Shown here in pieces: positions 54,193-62,900 of a DNA stretch of 64,000 bases. The translations under genes were made by a program, and so were the position numbers. The DNA comes from an uncultured Roseovarius sp. (GTDB lineage: Bacteria; Pseudomonadota; Alphaproteobacteria; Rhodobacterales; Rhodobacteraceae), in the NCBI GenBank assembly GCA_947499555.1, contig CANMOU010000006.1:1-64000 (forward strand). The letters run 5' to 3'. The number at the start of each line of letters is the position of its first letter. Within the stretch, counting starts at the first letter, position 1. The notes beneath the pieces were generated by a model. The model made no database searches, was not told where the DNA came from, and saw only the letters and a program-made list of their open reading frames with translations.

Positions 54193-55272
54193 TTATCCCT
54201 GAGGTGGCGGCGGCGGCAAAACGGTAAAGAGCTGTGCCAATTCCTGCACCTCATCGGCTGGCAACCACCCATCCTGTCCGGCGGTCCAGACATAAGTTTG
54301 ACGCGTCAGCTTGCCCTCGCCTGCCATTCGGCCCAGATCCGCCCGGGAATAGGGCCCATGCGTCTTGCCGTTTTCCGCAATGTGCCAGACATGTTCGACC
54401 GGAGGAGGCGGCGGCGCTGCCTGCCCGCCCATCTGCGTGGCCATTGCCATACCCATGCCCATTCCAAGACCTGCACCCATGCCTCCACCCCCATCAGGGT
54501 TCCGCGCCGCAGCCGTCATCGCCTCGGCTGTGGAATAGTCGCGGAAACGTCTCAGATCACCCGCAACACCCATCGAGGTACGCTTATCGAGCGCCTCTTC
54601 CACGGCAGGCGGCAACGAGATGTTCTCGATATAAAATTCGGGAATATTCAGGCCATACTCCGCGACCACCTCGGAAATCTCTTCCGCCACCAGCTTGCCC
54701 AACTCGGCGGTGTTCGCCGCCATGTCCAGAACCGGAATGCCAGAGGCCGCAATGATACGCGAAAAGGCCTGCACGATAATGTTTCGGATCTGGTAGCTGA
54801 TCTCATCCATGGTGAATTCACCATCTGTCCCCACAATCTCGACCAGAAATTTCGCCGGGTCCACGACACGCACCGAATAAGTTCCGAAAGCGCGCAACCG
54901 TGTCGGGCCAAACTCTGGGTCACGCAGCATGATCGGATTCTTCGTGCCCCATTTCAGGTCATTGAAGCGGGTCGTGCTGACAAAATAGACCTCTGATTTA
55001 AAGGGGCTTTTGAACCCATGATCCCAGTGATTGATCGTGGTCAGGATCGGCATGTTGTTGGTTTCAAGCATGTAAAGGCCGGGCGTGAACACATCCGCGA
55101 GCTGACCTTCATGGACGAAAACCGCTGATTGCCCCTCGCGCACGGTGAGCTTGGCACCATATTTGATCTCGTGCCCTTCACGCTCAAACCGCCAGACCAT
55201 GGTGTCGCGCGTATCATCCGTCCAGTGGATGACGTCGATGAATTCACCCGTAAGAAAATCGAGAATACCCAT
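54193..55272 (-). CDS. SPFH-domain protein with C-terminal GYF_2 domain (YdjI-like)
   Basis: 359 residues. Residues about 30-230 form an SPFH/band-7 type domain in the virion-core-like branch (EGQSAVFVHEGQLADVFTPGLYML, GTYSVRVVDPAKFL, YGLNIPEFYIENISLPP). A Gly/Met-rich linker (261-283) leads to a GYF_2 domain at about 295-346 (HVWHIAENGKTHGPYSRADL..GWLPADEV). No clear transmembrane helix is seen, so membrane contact is probably peripheral. It matches YdjI of the Bacillus ydjFGHI envelope-stress operon in domain type. It is between the DUF2927 lipoprotein and the zinc-ribbon protein, each within 50 nt. Confidence 0.85.
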   Translation of the reverse strand: MGILDFLTGEFIDVIHWTDDTRDTMVWRFEREGHEIKYGAKLTVREGQSAVFVHEGQLADVFTPGLYMLETNNMPILTTINHWDHGFKSPFKSEVYFVSTTRFNDLKWGTKNPIMLRDPEFGPTRLRAFGTYSVRVVDPAKFLVEIVGTDGEFTMDEISYQIRNIIVQAFSRIIAASGIPVLDMAANTAELGKLVAEEISEVVAEYGLNIPEFYIENISLPPAVEEALDKRTSMGVAGDLRRFRDYSTAEAMTAAARNPDGGGGMGAGLGMGMGMAMATQMGGQAAPPPPPVEHVWHIAENGKTHGPYSRADLGRMAGEGKLTRQTYVWTAGQDGWLPADEVQELAQLFTVLPPPPPQG

Positions 55273-55293
55273 ATGTTTGGTCTCCTTTGACTG

Positions 55294-56247
55294 TCAGCTG
55301 GGACCGCTGCGATTGGCAAATATCCGTGAAAATATCGGCCGTGCCTCTTCGAGAGACATGCCCGTTTTCAGACTTGGGTTATAGAGGGTCCGCAACAACT
55401 CTTCGTCATGCGTCGTCAGCAGCGCGAATTCCTCATCGTCGTTGAAAATCGAAGGCCGCGCGCGGGGGCTGTCATTGGCCAAGCCCAGACCCTGTGCCAG
55501 TTCCTCGTGAATACAGGCCAGCCGCTGCAACGCGGTGTTCTCTGATCGGATGTAAGAAAGAGCCGCCTGGTACTCGTAGTTATCCTCCAGCCCCGCCGCG
55601 ATCACAAAGCAACGAATTGCACGCGGCAATCGCCTGTAAAAGCCCGGGCTGCCACGCTGAAAGCTGGGAAGTATCTCTTTCGTGCGCGCGCTCGCCTCTT
55701 CTGCGTCGTCGGCACTCATGATCATGACGATGAAATTGGCATCGCTGTTGTTCACCGAAATCGGATGACCGGTGACACGAGACAGCCGGGCTGCATAGGA
55801 CTTTATGCTGGTCAAATCCCGCGTCTGAATGTCTTTGGGCACCCGAGCCCCAAACTCCACGCCAATTCGCACCGGCACGCGCCACTTGCGCAATCGTCCT
55901 GGCACGTCATCCGCTGGGCTAAGACCACCGTTGTTCTGATACTCGTTGTAGAAGGCGATCCGCTCAAAATTTCGCCTGAGATCTGTATCACTAAAGGGCG
56001 TATCGACCCCCCCACCGCCAGTGCGCATCAGGTCTTGCGCCTGCAGGTCGTTCTGCAGCCTTGCGTAGTAAAGCGTCAGCGCCTCGCTTGTCGCCGACGG
56101 TTGCACATCGTCTGCATCAGCCAGATCTGCCGGACGGGCCTGGGGTTTCGTGGATGGATCCAAGGCCGTAGAGGCCAGGCAACCGGCGACAAGACCGGTT
56201 GCAGCAAGACCTAACATTATGCGCCAGACACGATGAACCCTGAGCAA
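55294..56247 (-). CDS. DUF2927 family lipoprotein
   Basis: 317 residues from a TTG at 56247 that gives a basic n-region (LRVHRVWR) before the hydrophobic core; an ATG at 56217 would lose it. The lipobox is VAGC with C23. The DUF2927 domain covers about residues 85-300. A motif CIHEELAQGLGLANDS (about 245-260) lines up with the matrixin zinc motif HELGHALGLGHS, position by position, but with the three metal His replaced by E248, Q252 and N258 while the catalytic Glu (E249) remains. This suggests a metalloprotease fold that may have lost classical zinc binding. It is 18 nt from telA upstream. Confidence 0.75.
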   Translation of the reverse strand: MLRVHRVWRIMLGLAATGLVAGCLASTALDPSTKPQARPADLADADDVQPSATSEALTLYYARLQNDLQAQDLMRTGGGGVDTPFSDTDLRRNFERIAFYNEYQNNGGLSPADDVPGRLRKWRVPVRIGVEFGARVPKDIQTRDLTSIKSYAARLSRVTGHPISVNNSDANFIVMIMSADDAEEASARTKEILPSFQRGSPGFYRRLPRAIRCFVIAAGLEDNYEYQAALSYIRSENTALQRLACIHEELAQGLGLANDSPRARPSIFNDDEEFALLTTHDEELLRTLYNPSLKTGMSLEEARPIFSRIFANRSGPS

Positions 56248-56265
56248 TGTGAGCGGCCTCGTCCC

Positions 56266-57462
56266 TTAGCTCGGCACCGCGGTGCCAGCGTTGTCACCAA
56301 CGCCGTCACGACGAGATGTGGCCGCGGCGAGCGTATCACGAAGCTCGGCCTCCATCTTCTTGAGCTCTTCTTCCGCAGCAGCGCGGCGGGCTTTGCCTTC
56401 GTCGGCAATCTGCAAGCTTTCTTCGATCGTGCCAATCAGATCAGCATTGGCTTGTTTGACCGCTTCGATATCGAAGACACCACGCTCCATTTCCTCGCGG
56501 ATCATCTTGTTCGCATCTCGCAGATTCTCGGCATTGGCCGTGAGCAATTCGTTGGTCAGATCGTTGGCATCGCGCACCGCGGCAGCCGCTTCTGCCGAGC
56601 GTTGGATCGTAACGGCTTGCGCCAATTGAGTTTCCCAGAGCGGCACGGTGTTGACCAGCGTCGAATTGATCTTGGTCACCAGTGATTTGTCATTCTCCTG
56701 TACCAGACGGATCGAGGGCAATGACTGCATCGTCACTTGACGTGTGAGTTTCAGGTCATGAACCCGCCGCTCAAGATCGTCCCTGGCGGCCCGCAGATCG
56801 CGCAATTCCTGCGCCTGCATCACCTGCTGGTCTTCCGGTGCGGCCTCGACCTCGGCTTCTTTGGCCGGAATTGCCTTTTCATCCAGCTCTTTCAGCTTGG
56901 CCTCGCCAGCGGCAATGTAAAGCGCCAGTTCGTCGTAGAACTGCAGCGTTTTCTCATAGAGCAGGTCGAGTGACTTGATGTCTTTCAACAGCGTATGCTC
57001 ATGCTGCAAAAGATCGTCGGTAATCTTGTCAATCTGCCCTTGAACCGTCTCGAAGCGGGCGGTGAATTTGGCAAAAGGCGCCGCGCGACCCAAGAGCTTC
57101 TCCCACCAGGTACGTTCTCTGCGAACGTCAAGTTCGGACACCGAAAAGCCTCGGATGGTCGTCACAATGTTGCGCAGTGAGCTGCCCGCAGGACCAACAT
57201 CCTTGTTGCGCACACCTTGCAGCATGGATTGAGATATCTCTTGTAGTTCCGACTGCGCGGCGGATCCGAAGGAAACGATTGAGTTGGTATCACCCATATC
57301 AATCTCGTCCATGCGCTTGCGAATTTCGGCTTCCTCGGCGGGCTCTGCCTTCGCAAGCGGAACAATGGCCCCGGCCTCTTTCGGCTCGGGCAGAATGACC
57401 CGGCTGATCTCTTCCACTTCGGCCAATGCGGCCTCTGCTTTTTTGCGAATGTCCTCTGACAT
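56266..57462 (-). CDS. telA: TelA-family toxic anion resistance protein
   Basis: 398 residues, all-helical and coiled-coil, matching the TelA/KlaA family over its whole length (RRERTWWEKLLGR, FETVQGQIDKITDDLLQHEHTLLKDIKSLDLLYEKTLQFYDEL, LPSIRLVQENDKSLVTKINSTLVNTVPLWETQLAQA). Family members are linked to tellurite resistance, lantibiotic and antibiotic tolerance and membrane stress, with no known enzyme activity. A strong GGAGGGGG site precedes the ATG. It is 15 nt after xpaC, the usual partner of telA in firmicutes and proteobacteria. Confidence 0.93.
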   Translation of the reverse strand: MSEDIRKKAEAALAEVEEISRVILPEPKEAGAIVPLAKAEPAEEAEIRKRMDEIDMGDTNSIVSFGSAAQSELQEISQSMLQGVRNKDVGPAGSSLRNIVTTIRGFSVSELDVRRERTWWEKLLGRAAPFAKFTARFETVQGQIDKITDDLLQHEHTLLKDIKSLDLLYEKTLQFYDELALYIAAGEAKLKELDEKAIPAKEAEVEAAPEDQQVMQAQELRDLRAARDDLERRVHDLKLTRQVTMQSLPSIRLVQENDKSLVTKINSTLVNTVPLWETQLAQAVTIQRSAEAAAAVRDANDLTNELLTANAENLRDANKMIREEMERGVFDIEAVKQANADLIGTIEESLQIADEGKARRAAAEEELKKMEAELRDTLAAATSRRDGVGDNAGTAVPS

Positions 57463-57477
57463 AAATCCCCCTCCGGG

Positions 57478-58374
57478 CTATTGCGTGTCTTCCAGTCGAA
57501 TGCCTTCTTGCGCCAAACGGTCCCGCAAGACGCCAATTTCGACCTCCAGATCACTGTTATTGTCGGACAAGAGCTTTCGCGTCTTGGCCGTGAAATTCTC
57601 TTCCAGGTCCGTCAGCAGCATCATATAGTCAGAGCGCGCTTTCGCATCCCGCGACCGACTATAGATGTCCGCGAACTTCGCCGTCGCGTCCCGAGCGCCC
57701 ATCAGGTAGACGCCCAAATATTTGCGCGTCGCGGTCAAATCGCGCGGATCATCCTCAACGGTTCGAAGCATGTCACGGACGCTGGTCTGAAACCGCTCCA
57801 GTCGCGCTTCGGCCTGCCGGTCTCCGGCACGTTTCATCGCATCGGACATTGCCGACAGATAATTCTCAGCCTTGTCCACCACGCGCGCAACACGATCAGT
57901 CTGCATCTTGTCAATGCCTTCCATGCCCTTGTCACGCATCGGATCGGGTCCAAAAGCCATGAAATGCAGCGCTGCCCCGAGAACGGCATAGATAACCGGC
58001 ACGGCAAAACCACCTGTTGATGCAAACCCAGCGACCGCAAGACCAAGCCCGGTGAAGACCGAACCCGCCATTTTGCGTGGAAACCCCGGCGCGCGGGCGA
58101 TTTTCCGAGACTCGTAGGATTCCTGGGCGACAATTCCCTCTCGCGTCAGCCACGCCGCAAGAAGCAGAGCACCAAGTGCGATGAGATAGAGTGCCAACCC
58201 GGTGGGGCCTGATGTGAAAGCCGACCAGATCAGCGGCAGCGGAGCGAGAAACAACAGGTTTACACGTCCACCCGCCTGCGTCCTGCGCGCACCTTGATAA
58301 GCCCCGCGCTCAGGCGCTCCTGTTGACGGCGACTGGCCATCCGGGCTGTATTTTCCGCCATAACGCTGCGCCAT
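57478..58374 (-). CDS. xpaC: XpaC-family membrane protein
   Basis: 298 residues from the ATG at 58374, overlapping the stop of the 27-aa ORF by one base (TGATG). A polar N terminus is followed by about four hydrophobic helices (VNLLFLAPLPLIWSAFTSG, GLALYLIALGALLLAAWL, VFTGLGLAVAGFAS, VPVIYAVLGAALHFMAFG), then a long helical cytosolic domain (KAENYLSAMSDAMKRAG ... LTDLEENFTAKTRKLLSDNN). This matches XpaC, historically named for 5-bromo-4-chloroindolyl phosphate hydrolysis, although no active site is known. XpaC and TelA are conserved neighbours and probably act together at the membrane. Confidence 0.88.
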   Translation of the reverse strand: MAQRYGGKYSPDGQSPSTGAPERGAYQGARRTQAGGRVNLLFLAPLPLIWSAFTSGPTGLALYLIALGALLLAAWLTREGIVAQESYESRKIARAPGFPRKMAGSVFTGLGLAVAGFASTGGFAVPVIYAVLGAALHFMAFGPDPMRDKGMEGIDKMQTDRVARVVDKAENYLSAMSDAMKRAGDRQAEARLERFQTSVRDMLRTVEDDPRDLTATRKYLGVYLMGARDATAKFADIYSRSRDAKARSDYMMLLTDLEENFTAKTRKLLSDNNSDLEVEIGVLRDRLAQEGIRLEDTQ

Positions 58375-58457
58375 CACACGCCCCCTGTGAAAGAGACGTA
58401 AAGGATCAGTATGACAAGCAGAACAAATGCCAGTCTTTGCAGGCCACTTCCCGTCAT
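58374..58457 (-). CDS. 27-residue single-span membrane peptide
   Basis: A small ORF on the minus strand runs from the ATG at 58457 to the TGA at 58374. The message has GAGGGG 5 nt before the start, a strong site. The peptide starts MTGSGLQRL and continues with a hydrophobic span AFVLLVILILYVSFTGG. Its stop shares a base with the xpaC start (TGATG), so xpaC initiation is probably coupled to it. It is absent from standard length cut-offs. It could be a small subunit of the XpaC/TelA complex or simply a translational coupler. Confidence 0.65.
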   Translation of the reverse strand: MTGSGLQRLAFVLLVILILYVSFTGGV

Positions 58458-58575
58458 AATCCCCTCTGATTGGCGTTCACCTCAAACAACTTAGGTCATG
58501 GACCTATCCCTTGCTAGGGGGAAGTTTCCACAGCCCGACGCAGCAGCATATCTGCGCCGTGTTTTGCGCCACTGC

Positions 58576-59394
58576 TTACAGCTTTGAATGGGTCCGACGT
58601 TCGGCATTCAGCTTCCGTGTATAGCCGGACTGAATGATTTCGACCGCGACAAGAACCAGAACGGAGAAGTAGAACGTGGTCTTGGACATCGGGATCACCT
58701 CGTAGCCGAACACCTTCAGCGCGAGACTGTCATCATGCATCGCATGCGCCGCCGCCTGCCCGGCCTCGCCCAGAAGAACGACACCCACGATAAGCAGGAT
58801 AAAGAGACCCAGAACTTCGTACATCCGGTTCTTCTCGAGAAACCGCGTCACGCCATCGGCCAGAACCAACATGGCAATTCCCGACAGAATGATGGCTGTC
58901 GCCAAAATCGGGAAGACATCCGTGATCGCCAATGCTGAGAGAACCGAGTCAAAGGAAAAAATGAGGTTCATCAACACGATAAGCATGACAACCTTGACCG
59001 CTGACTTTCCTGACTTGCCCTCAACATCGGTGTCCAGATGCTCGATGGTGAGCATATGGCTGATCTCTTTGACAGCCGTATAGATGATGAAGATGCCACC
59101 CAAGATAAAGACGCAGGTGGCGAAATTCACTCCACCCTCCAGAAAACCGGGTGAGTTGAAAATGTAGAATGGCTCAGCCATCGCATCGATGAGCTGGATC
59201 ATGGTGAAAAGAAGAATAACCCTGAGCGCCACCGCGATGATGATGCCCCAGAACCGAACCGCTTTTTGATGCGCGACCGGCGCACGTTGTGATTCAATCG
59301 AGATGTAGAGCAGGTTGTCGAAGCCTAGAACAGCCTGCAGAAAGCACAGCATCAGCAGGTTACCTAGATTTTCGATTGTTAACAGTTCAGCCAT
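58576..59394 (-). CDS. terC: TerC-family integral membrane protein
   Basis: 272 residues from the ATG at 59394, preceded by GAGGGG. About seven hydrophobic helices are present. The two characteristic acidic membrane motifs are GFDNLLYISI (near residue 24) and FSFDSVLSALAITD (near 148), as in TerC/Alx. TerC-family proteins export metal ions such as Mn(II) or load secreted metalloproteins, and belong to tellurite and stress modules. It is the first gene of the leftward series, about 120 nt before the small peptide, and is divergent from the histidine kinase. Confidence 0.9.
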   Translation of the reverse strand: MAELLTIENLGNLLMLCFLQAVLGFDNLLYISIESQRAPVAHQKAVRFWGIIIAVALRVILLFTMIQLIDAMAEPFYIFNSPGFLEGGVNFATCVFILGGIFIIYTAVKEISHMLTIEHLDTDVEGKSGKSAVKVVMLIVLMNLIFSFDSVLSALAITDVFPILATAIILSGIAMLVLADGVTRFLEKNRMYEVLGLFILLIVGVVLLGEAGQAAAHAMHDDSLALKVFGYEVIPMSKTTFYFSVLVLVAVEIIQSGYTRKLNAERRTHSKL

Positions 59395-59543
59395 GTCAGT
59401 GCCCCTCAAAGAATATCGCTTTTTCGCGTCATAGCGCACAGGCCGCCAGAAACAAAACTCAAAGATAGCGACCAGAGACCGCAATAATGGACCAAGGCAC
59501 GGGAATGGCTTAATGTTTCAGGCAGGGAGAAGGAAAATCTGAC

Positions 59544-61514
59544 ATGACGTCGGTTCGCCTGAGATTGCTCATCCTGGCATTGCTGCCACTGGTGGTTCTT
59601 ATGCCGCTCTTGTTGTGGCTTGCGGTAAGCCGCTGGGCTGCGAACTACGACAATCTTCTCATCGCCAACGTCGAAAGCGACTTGCGCATCGCCGAGCAAT
59701 ATCTGGCGCAAATCATGATCACCACCGGCGACGGGGTGGAAGCCCTTGCCACATCCGCAGCCTTTCGCGATGCAGCGAACCTGTCTCGCGGCCAGCTTGA
59801 TGATTTTCTAGAACGAAAGCGCGAAGAACTTGCTCTGGATTTCCTATATTACCTCCCGCGCGGAGCAGCGCAGCAAGCCGGGTCGAAATGGCCTGTCATA
59901 GAAAGTGCAATTCACGGACGAGGCGGCACTGAAATCGATATTTTTTCCGGCTTGGATCTGACGGCGATTGACGAAGATCTGGCTCTTCGCGCCCGGCTAT
60001 CGCTGATTGAAACGGAGGCTGCAGTTCCGACCGACAGAGTGGTCGAGGATCGCGGGATGGTCGTTCACACAGCAACCGGCGTCTCTGTGCCGGGACGGAT
60101 CGGCGTTCTGGTTGGCGGCATTCTTCTGAACCGCAATCTGGACTTTATCGATACGATCAACGCCCTCGTCTATCATTCCGAAGGCACAGAGAACGGAGAA
60201 CGACAAGGCACCGCAACGCTCTTTCTTGAAGATGTTCGGGTGTCCACGAATGTTCGGCTTTTTGAGGGTGCGCGCGCATTAGGCACCCGCGTGTCTGCCG
60301 TTGTCAGGAATGCGGTCCTTGATGAAGGGCAAACCTGGCTCAATCGCGCATTTGTCGTAAATGACTGGTATATCTCTGGATACCTGCCCTTGATTGACAG
60401 CCGCGACCAAAGGGTCGGCATGCTTTATGTCGGCTATCTTGAAGCGCCTTTCATCACGGCCAAGCGCGGGGCCTACATCCTTATATTCTCGGCTTTTGCC
60501 GCCGTGCTTGCTTTGACCATTCCTCTGTTCCTGCGCCTTGCCGGGGGAATTTTCTCGCCTCTTGAACGGATGACGCTGACCATGAAGCGCGTGGAAGGCG
60601 GGCAACTGGATGCCCGCATCGGCGAGGTGGCGGCGAAAGATGAAATCGGAGAGGTCGCGGCTCACCTCGATGAGCTTCTCGATCAAGTGCAGGAACGCGA
60701 CCGTGCGCTGCGGTCCTGGGCCGACGAATTGAACGAGCGCGTCGAAGACCGCACGAAAGAACTTCGGGAGACCAACGAAAAACTCGAGGCCACCTATCAG
60801 CAACTGGTCATGAGCGAGAAGCTGGCCTCAATCGGCGAGATCACAGCGGGCGTCGCACATGAGATCAATAACCCTGTGGCCGTCATTCAGGGCAATGTCG
60901 ATGTCATTCGCGAAACCTTGGCCGAAGCAGCCGATCCGGTGGCAACCGAGCTGGCCCTGATCGACAAGCAGATTTCACGCATCAACGCCATCGTCAGCAA
61001 ACTGCTGCAGTTTGCCCGGCCAAGCGACTACGGCGTTTTCGCCGAGCAGATTGACGTTGGTACGGTCCTTGATGATTGCCTGGTGCTTGTCGACTATGTG
61101 ATCAGTAAAGGCGATATCGAGGTCGAAATCGAAAGATCTGACGCACCTCCGGTCAGCATGAACACCGGCGAACTGCAGCAAGTGATCATCAATCTGATCG
61201 TCAATGCAGTGCAGGCCATGGACAACAACGGAAAGCTGAAACTGTCTGTCGGAAAATCGATGCGCGATGGCCGCATCGGCACAACACTTGTCGTGGCGGA
61301 TACTGGTCCGGGCGTCGATGCAGAGCGGCTGAACACCGTTTTCGATCCCTTTTATACGACCAAACTTGGGGAGGGCACCGGTCTTGGCCTTTCGGTCAGC
61401 CAGACCTTGATACGGCAGGCCAATGGGCTGATCACTGTTCGCAATCAAGACGATGGCGGCGCGGAATTCTCGGTCTGGCTTCCCGAGGCTCAGGACGATC
61501 AGGAAGCCGCCTGA
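59544..61514 (+). CDS. Sensor histidine kinase with periplasmic Cache-like domain
   Basis: 656 residues. TM1 is near residues 8-28 (LLILALLPLVVLMPLLLWLAV), a periplasmic sensing region of about 280 residues with a Cache-like pattern follows, and TM2 is near 312-332 (AYILIFSAFAAVLALTIPLFL). Then come a HAMP linker, a coiled coil (ELRETNEKLEATYQQLVMSEKLA), the phosphoacceptor H-box AGVAHEINNPVAVIQGN, the N-box LIVNAVQAM and the G-boxes DTGPGVD and GTGLGLSV. It is of the NtrB/DctB-like HisKA type. The convergent gene 1 nt away is the obvious response regulator partner. It is divergent from terC, sharing a 149-bp promoter region. Confidence 0.92.
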   Translation: MTSVRLRLLILALLPLVVLMPLLLWLAVSRWAANYDNLLIANVESDLRIAEQYLAQIMITTGDGVEALATSAAFRDAANLSRGQLDDFLERKREELALDFLYYLPRGAAQQAGSKWPVIESAIHGRGGTEIDIFSGLDLTAIDEDLALRARLSLIETEAAVPTDRVVEDRGMVVHTATGVSVPGRIGVLVGGILLNRNLDFIDTINALVYHSEGTENGERQGTATLFLEDVRVSTNVRLFEGARALGTRVSAVVRNAVLDEGQTWLNRAFVVNDWYISGYLPLIDSRDQRVGMLYVGYLEAPFITAKRGAYILIFSAFAAVLALTIPLFLRLAGGIFSPLERMTLTMKRVEGGQLDARIGEVAAKDEIGEVAAHLDELLDQVQERDRALRSWADELNERVEDRTKELRETNEKLEATYQQLVMSEKLASIGEITAGVAHEINNPVAVIQGNVDVIRETLAEAADPVATELALIDKQISRINAIVSKLLQFARPSDYGVFAEQIDVGTVLDDCLVLVDYVISKGDIEVEIERSDAPPVSMNTGELQQVIINLIVNAVQAMDNNGKLKLSVGKSMRDGRIGTTLVVADTGPGVDAERLNTVFDPFYTTKLGEGTGLGLSVSQTLIRQANGLITVRNQDDGGAEFSVWLPEAQDDQEAA

Positions 61515-61515
61515 T

Positions 61516-62898
61516 CTACGAGTTGCCCCAAGCCGCGCACTTGCGATCAATTGTCTTTCGCGACACGCCCAAGCGACGGGCGGCTTCGGCTCTGTTGCCA
61601 CCACAAGCATCCAACACATTCATGATGTGGCGTTGCTCGACCAACTCCAGCTTCTCAATCGCCAGTGCGCCCGAGACCGTGCCCCGCGCGTCGAACTCTT
61701 CCGGGAAAGCGCCAAGAATCACGGACCTTTCGATCAGGTTTCGCAGCTCCCGCACATTGCCCGGCCAATCATAACGGCTCAGTTTCAGAAGAATTTCTTC
61801 ATTCAGATCAAGCGACGGATGCCCAAGCGTCTCCGAGCTTTCACTCATGAACAACGCAGCAAGTTCCACGATGTCGTCCTGCCGATCACAGAGTTTCGGC
61901 ATCTGAACATTGACCACGTTGATCCGATGATAAAGATCGGCACGAAACTTCCCCTGCTCCACAGCCAGTTGCAGATCAGCATTGGTCGCAAAGAAAAACC
62001 GCAGGTTTAGCGGGATCTCCCGCTCGGCACCAAGAGGGCGAATTTTGTGATCTTCCAACACGCGCAAAAGCGCCGCCTGCACCTGCTCTGGAAGCTGGGC
62101 CACCTCATCAAGAAAGAGCGTCCCGCCGTCAGCATGCAAAAACAAACCATCCTTGCGATGTGACGACCCGTCGGTGACACCAAAGAGTTCTTCAGCAATA
62201 CGATCTGTTGAAATGGTGGCACAATTGACCGGAACGAATGGTTTCTCGGCGCGATCAGAAAGACCGTGCAAGGTGCGCGCGGCGATTTCCTTGCCGGTTC
62301 CACTGGCACCGGTGAAAAGCACCGGAGCTTGCGTTGGACCCAGTCTTGCGAGCGTTTCGCGCACGGACTGGATCGCAGGCGAATGTCCCAGAAGACGACC
62401 AGGCCCACGCGTGCTGCCACCAGACAATTCATGCTTGAGAAGGAAATTCTCCCGGCGCAGGTATTTTCGGTCAAGCGCACGCGCGACAGCGTTCAATATC
62501 TGGTTCGCTCGAAAGGGTTTCAAAACGAAATCCGCCACCCCGGTGCGCAGCGCTTTGATGGCCGTATCCAGATCAGCATACGCCGTGATCATGATCGCAT
62601 CAGCAAACAGGCCCACGCGTCTTTGTTCTTCTAACCACTCCAGACCGGTTTTCTTAGGCATGATGTTATCAAGGATCACCAGATCGAAATGGGATTGATC
62701 AAGAATGCCCGAGGCCTGTTCAGCCGAGCGAGCCTGTTCAAGCCGCTTGACGCGGGGCTCAAGTATCTTTGTTAAGAAATTGCGCATGCCTGGCTCGTCA
62801 TCGATCACGAGGACCGAGGCGAACTGCAGGTTCTCACCGTAGTCACCCTCAGTTCGCAACGAAGCCGATGTAGTCGGGCGCGCGGTGGGTTTGTTCAT
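61516..62898 (-). CDS. NtrC-family response regulator lacking the GAFTGA loop
   Basis: 460 residues. The receiver domain has D77 (VILDNIMPKKTG) and the acidic pair in VIDDEPG. The AAA+ domain has Walker A GASGTGKE (198-205) and Walker B GGTLFLDEV (258-266). Between ELFG (237-240) and HADGG the sequence is only VTDGSSHRKDGLFL, so the sigma-54-contacting GAFTGA loop is missing. The C-terminal Fis-type HTH is AEAARRLGVSRKTIDRKC. It probably cannot activate sigma-54 promoters and may work with the housekeeping sigma factor, as NtrC of Rhodobacter capsulatus does. It lies 2 nt after the 43-aa ORF. Confidence 0.9.
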   Translation of the reverse strand: MNKPTARPTTSASLRTEGDYGENLQFASVLVIDDEPGMRNFLTKILEPRVKRLEQARSAEQASGILDQSHFDLVILDNIMPKKTGLEWLEEQRRVGLFADAIMITAYADLDTAIKALRTGVADFVLKPFRANQILNAVARALDRKYLRRENFLLKHELSGGSTRGPGRLLGHSPAIQSVRETLARLGPTQAPVLFTGASGTGKEIAARTLHGLSDRAEKPFVPVNCATISTDRIAEELFGVTDGSSHRKDGLFLHADGGTLFLDEVAQLPEQVQAALLRVLEDHKIRPLGAEREIPLNLRFFFATNADLQLAVEQGKFRADLYHRINVVNVQMPKLCDRQDDIVELAALFMSESSETLGHPSLDLNEEILLKLSRYDWPGNVRELRNLIERSVILGAFPEEFDARGTVSGALAIEKLELVEQRHIMNVLDACGGNRAEAARRLGVSRKTIDRKCAAWGNS

Positions 62899-62900
62899 CG

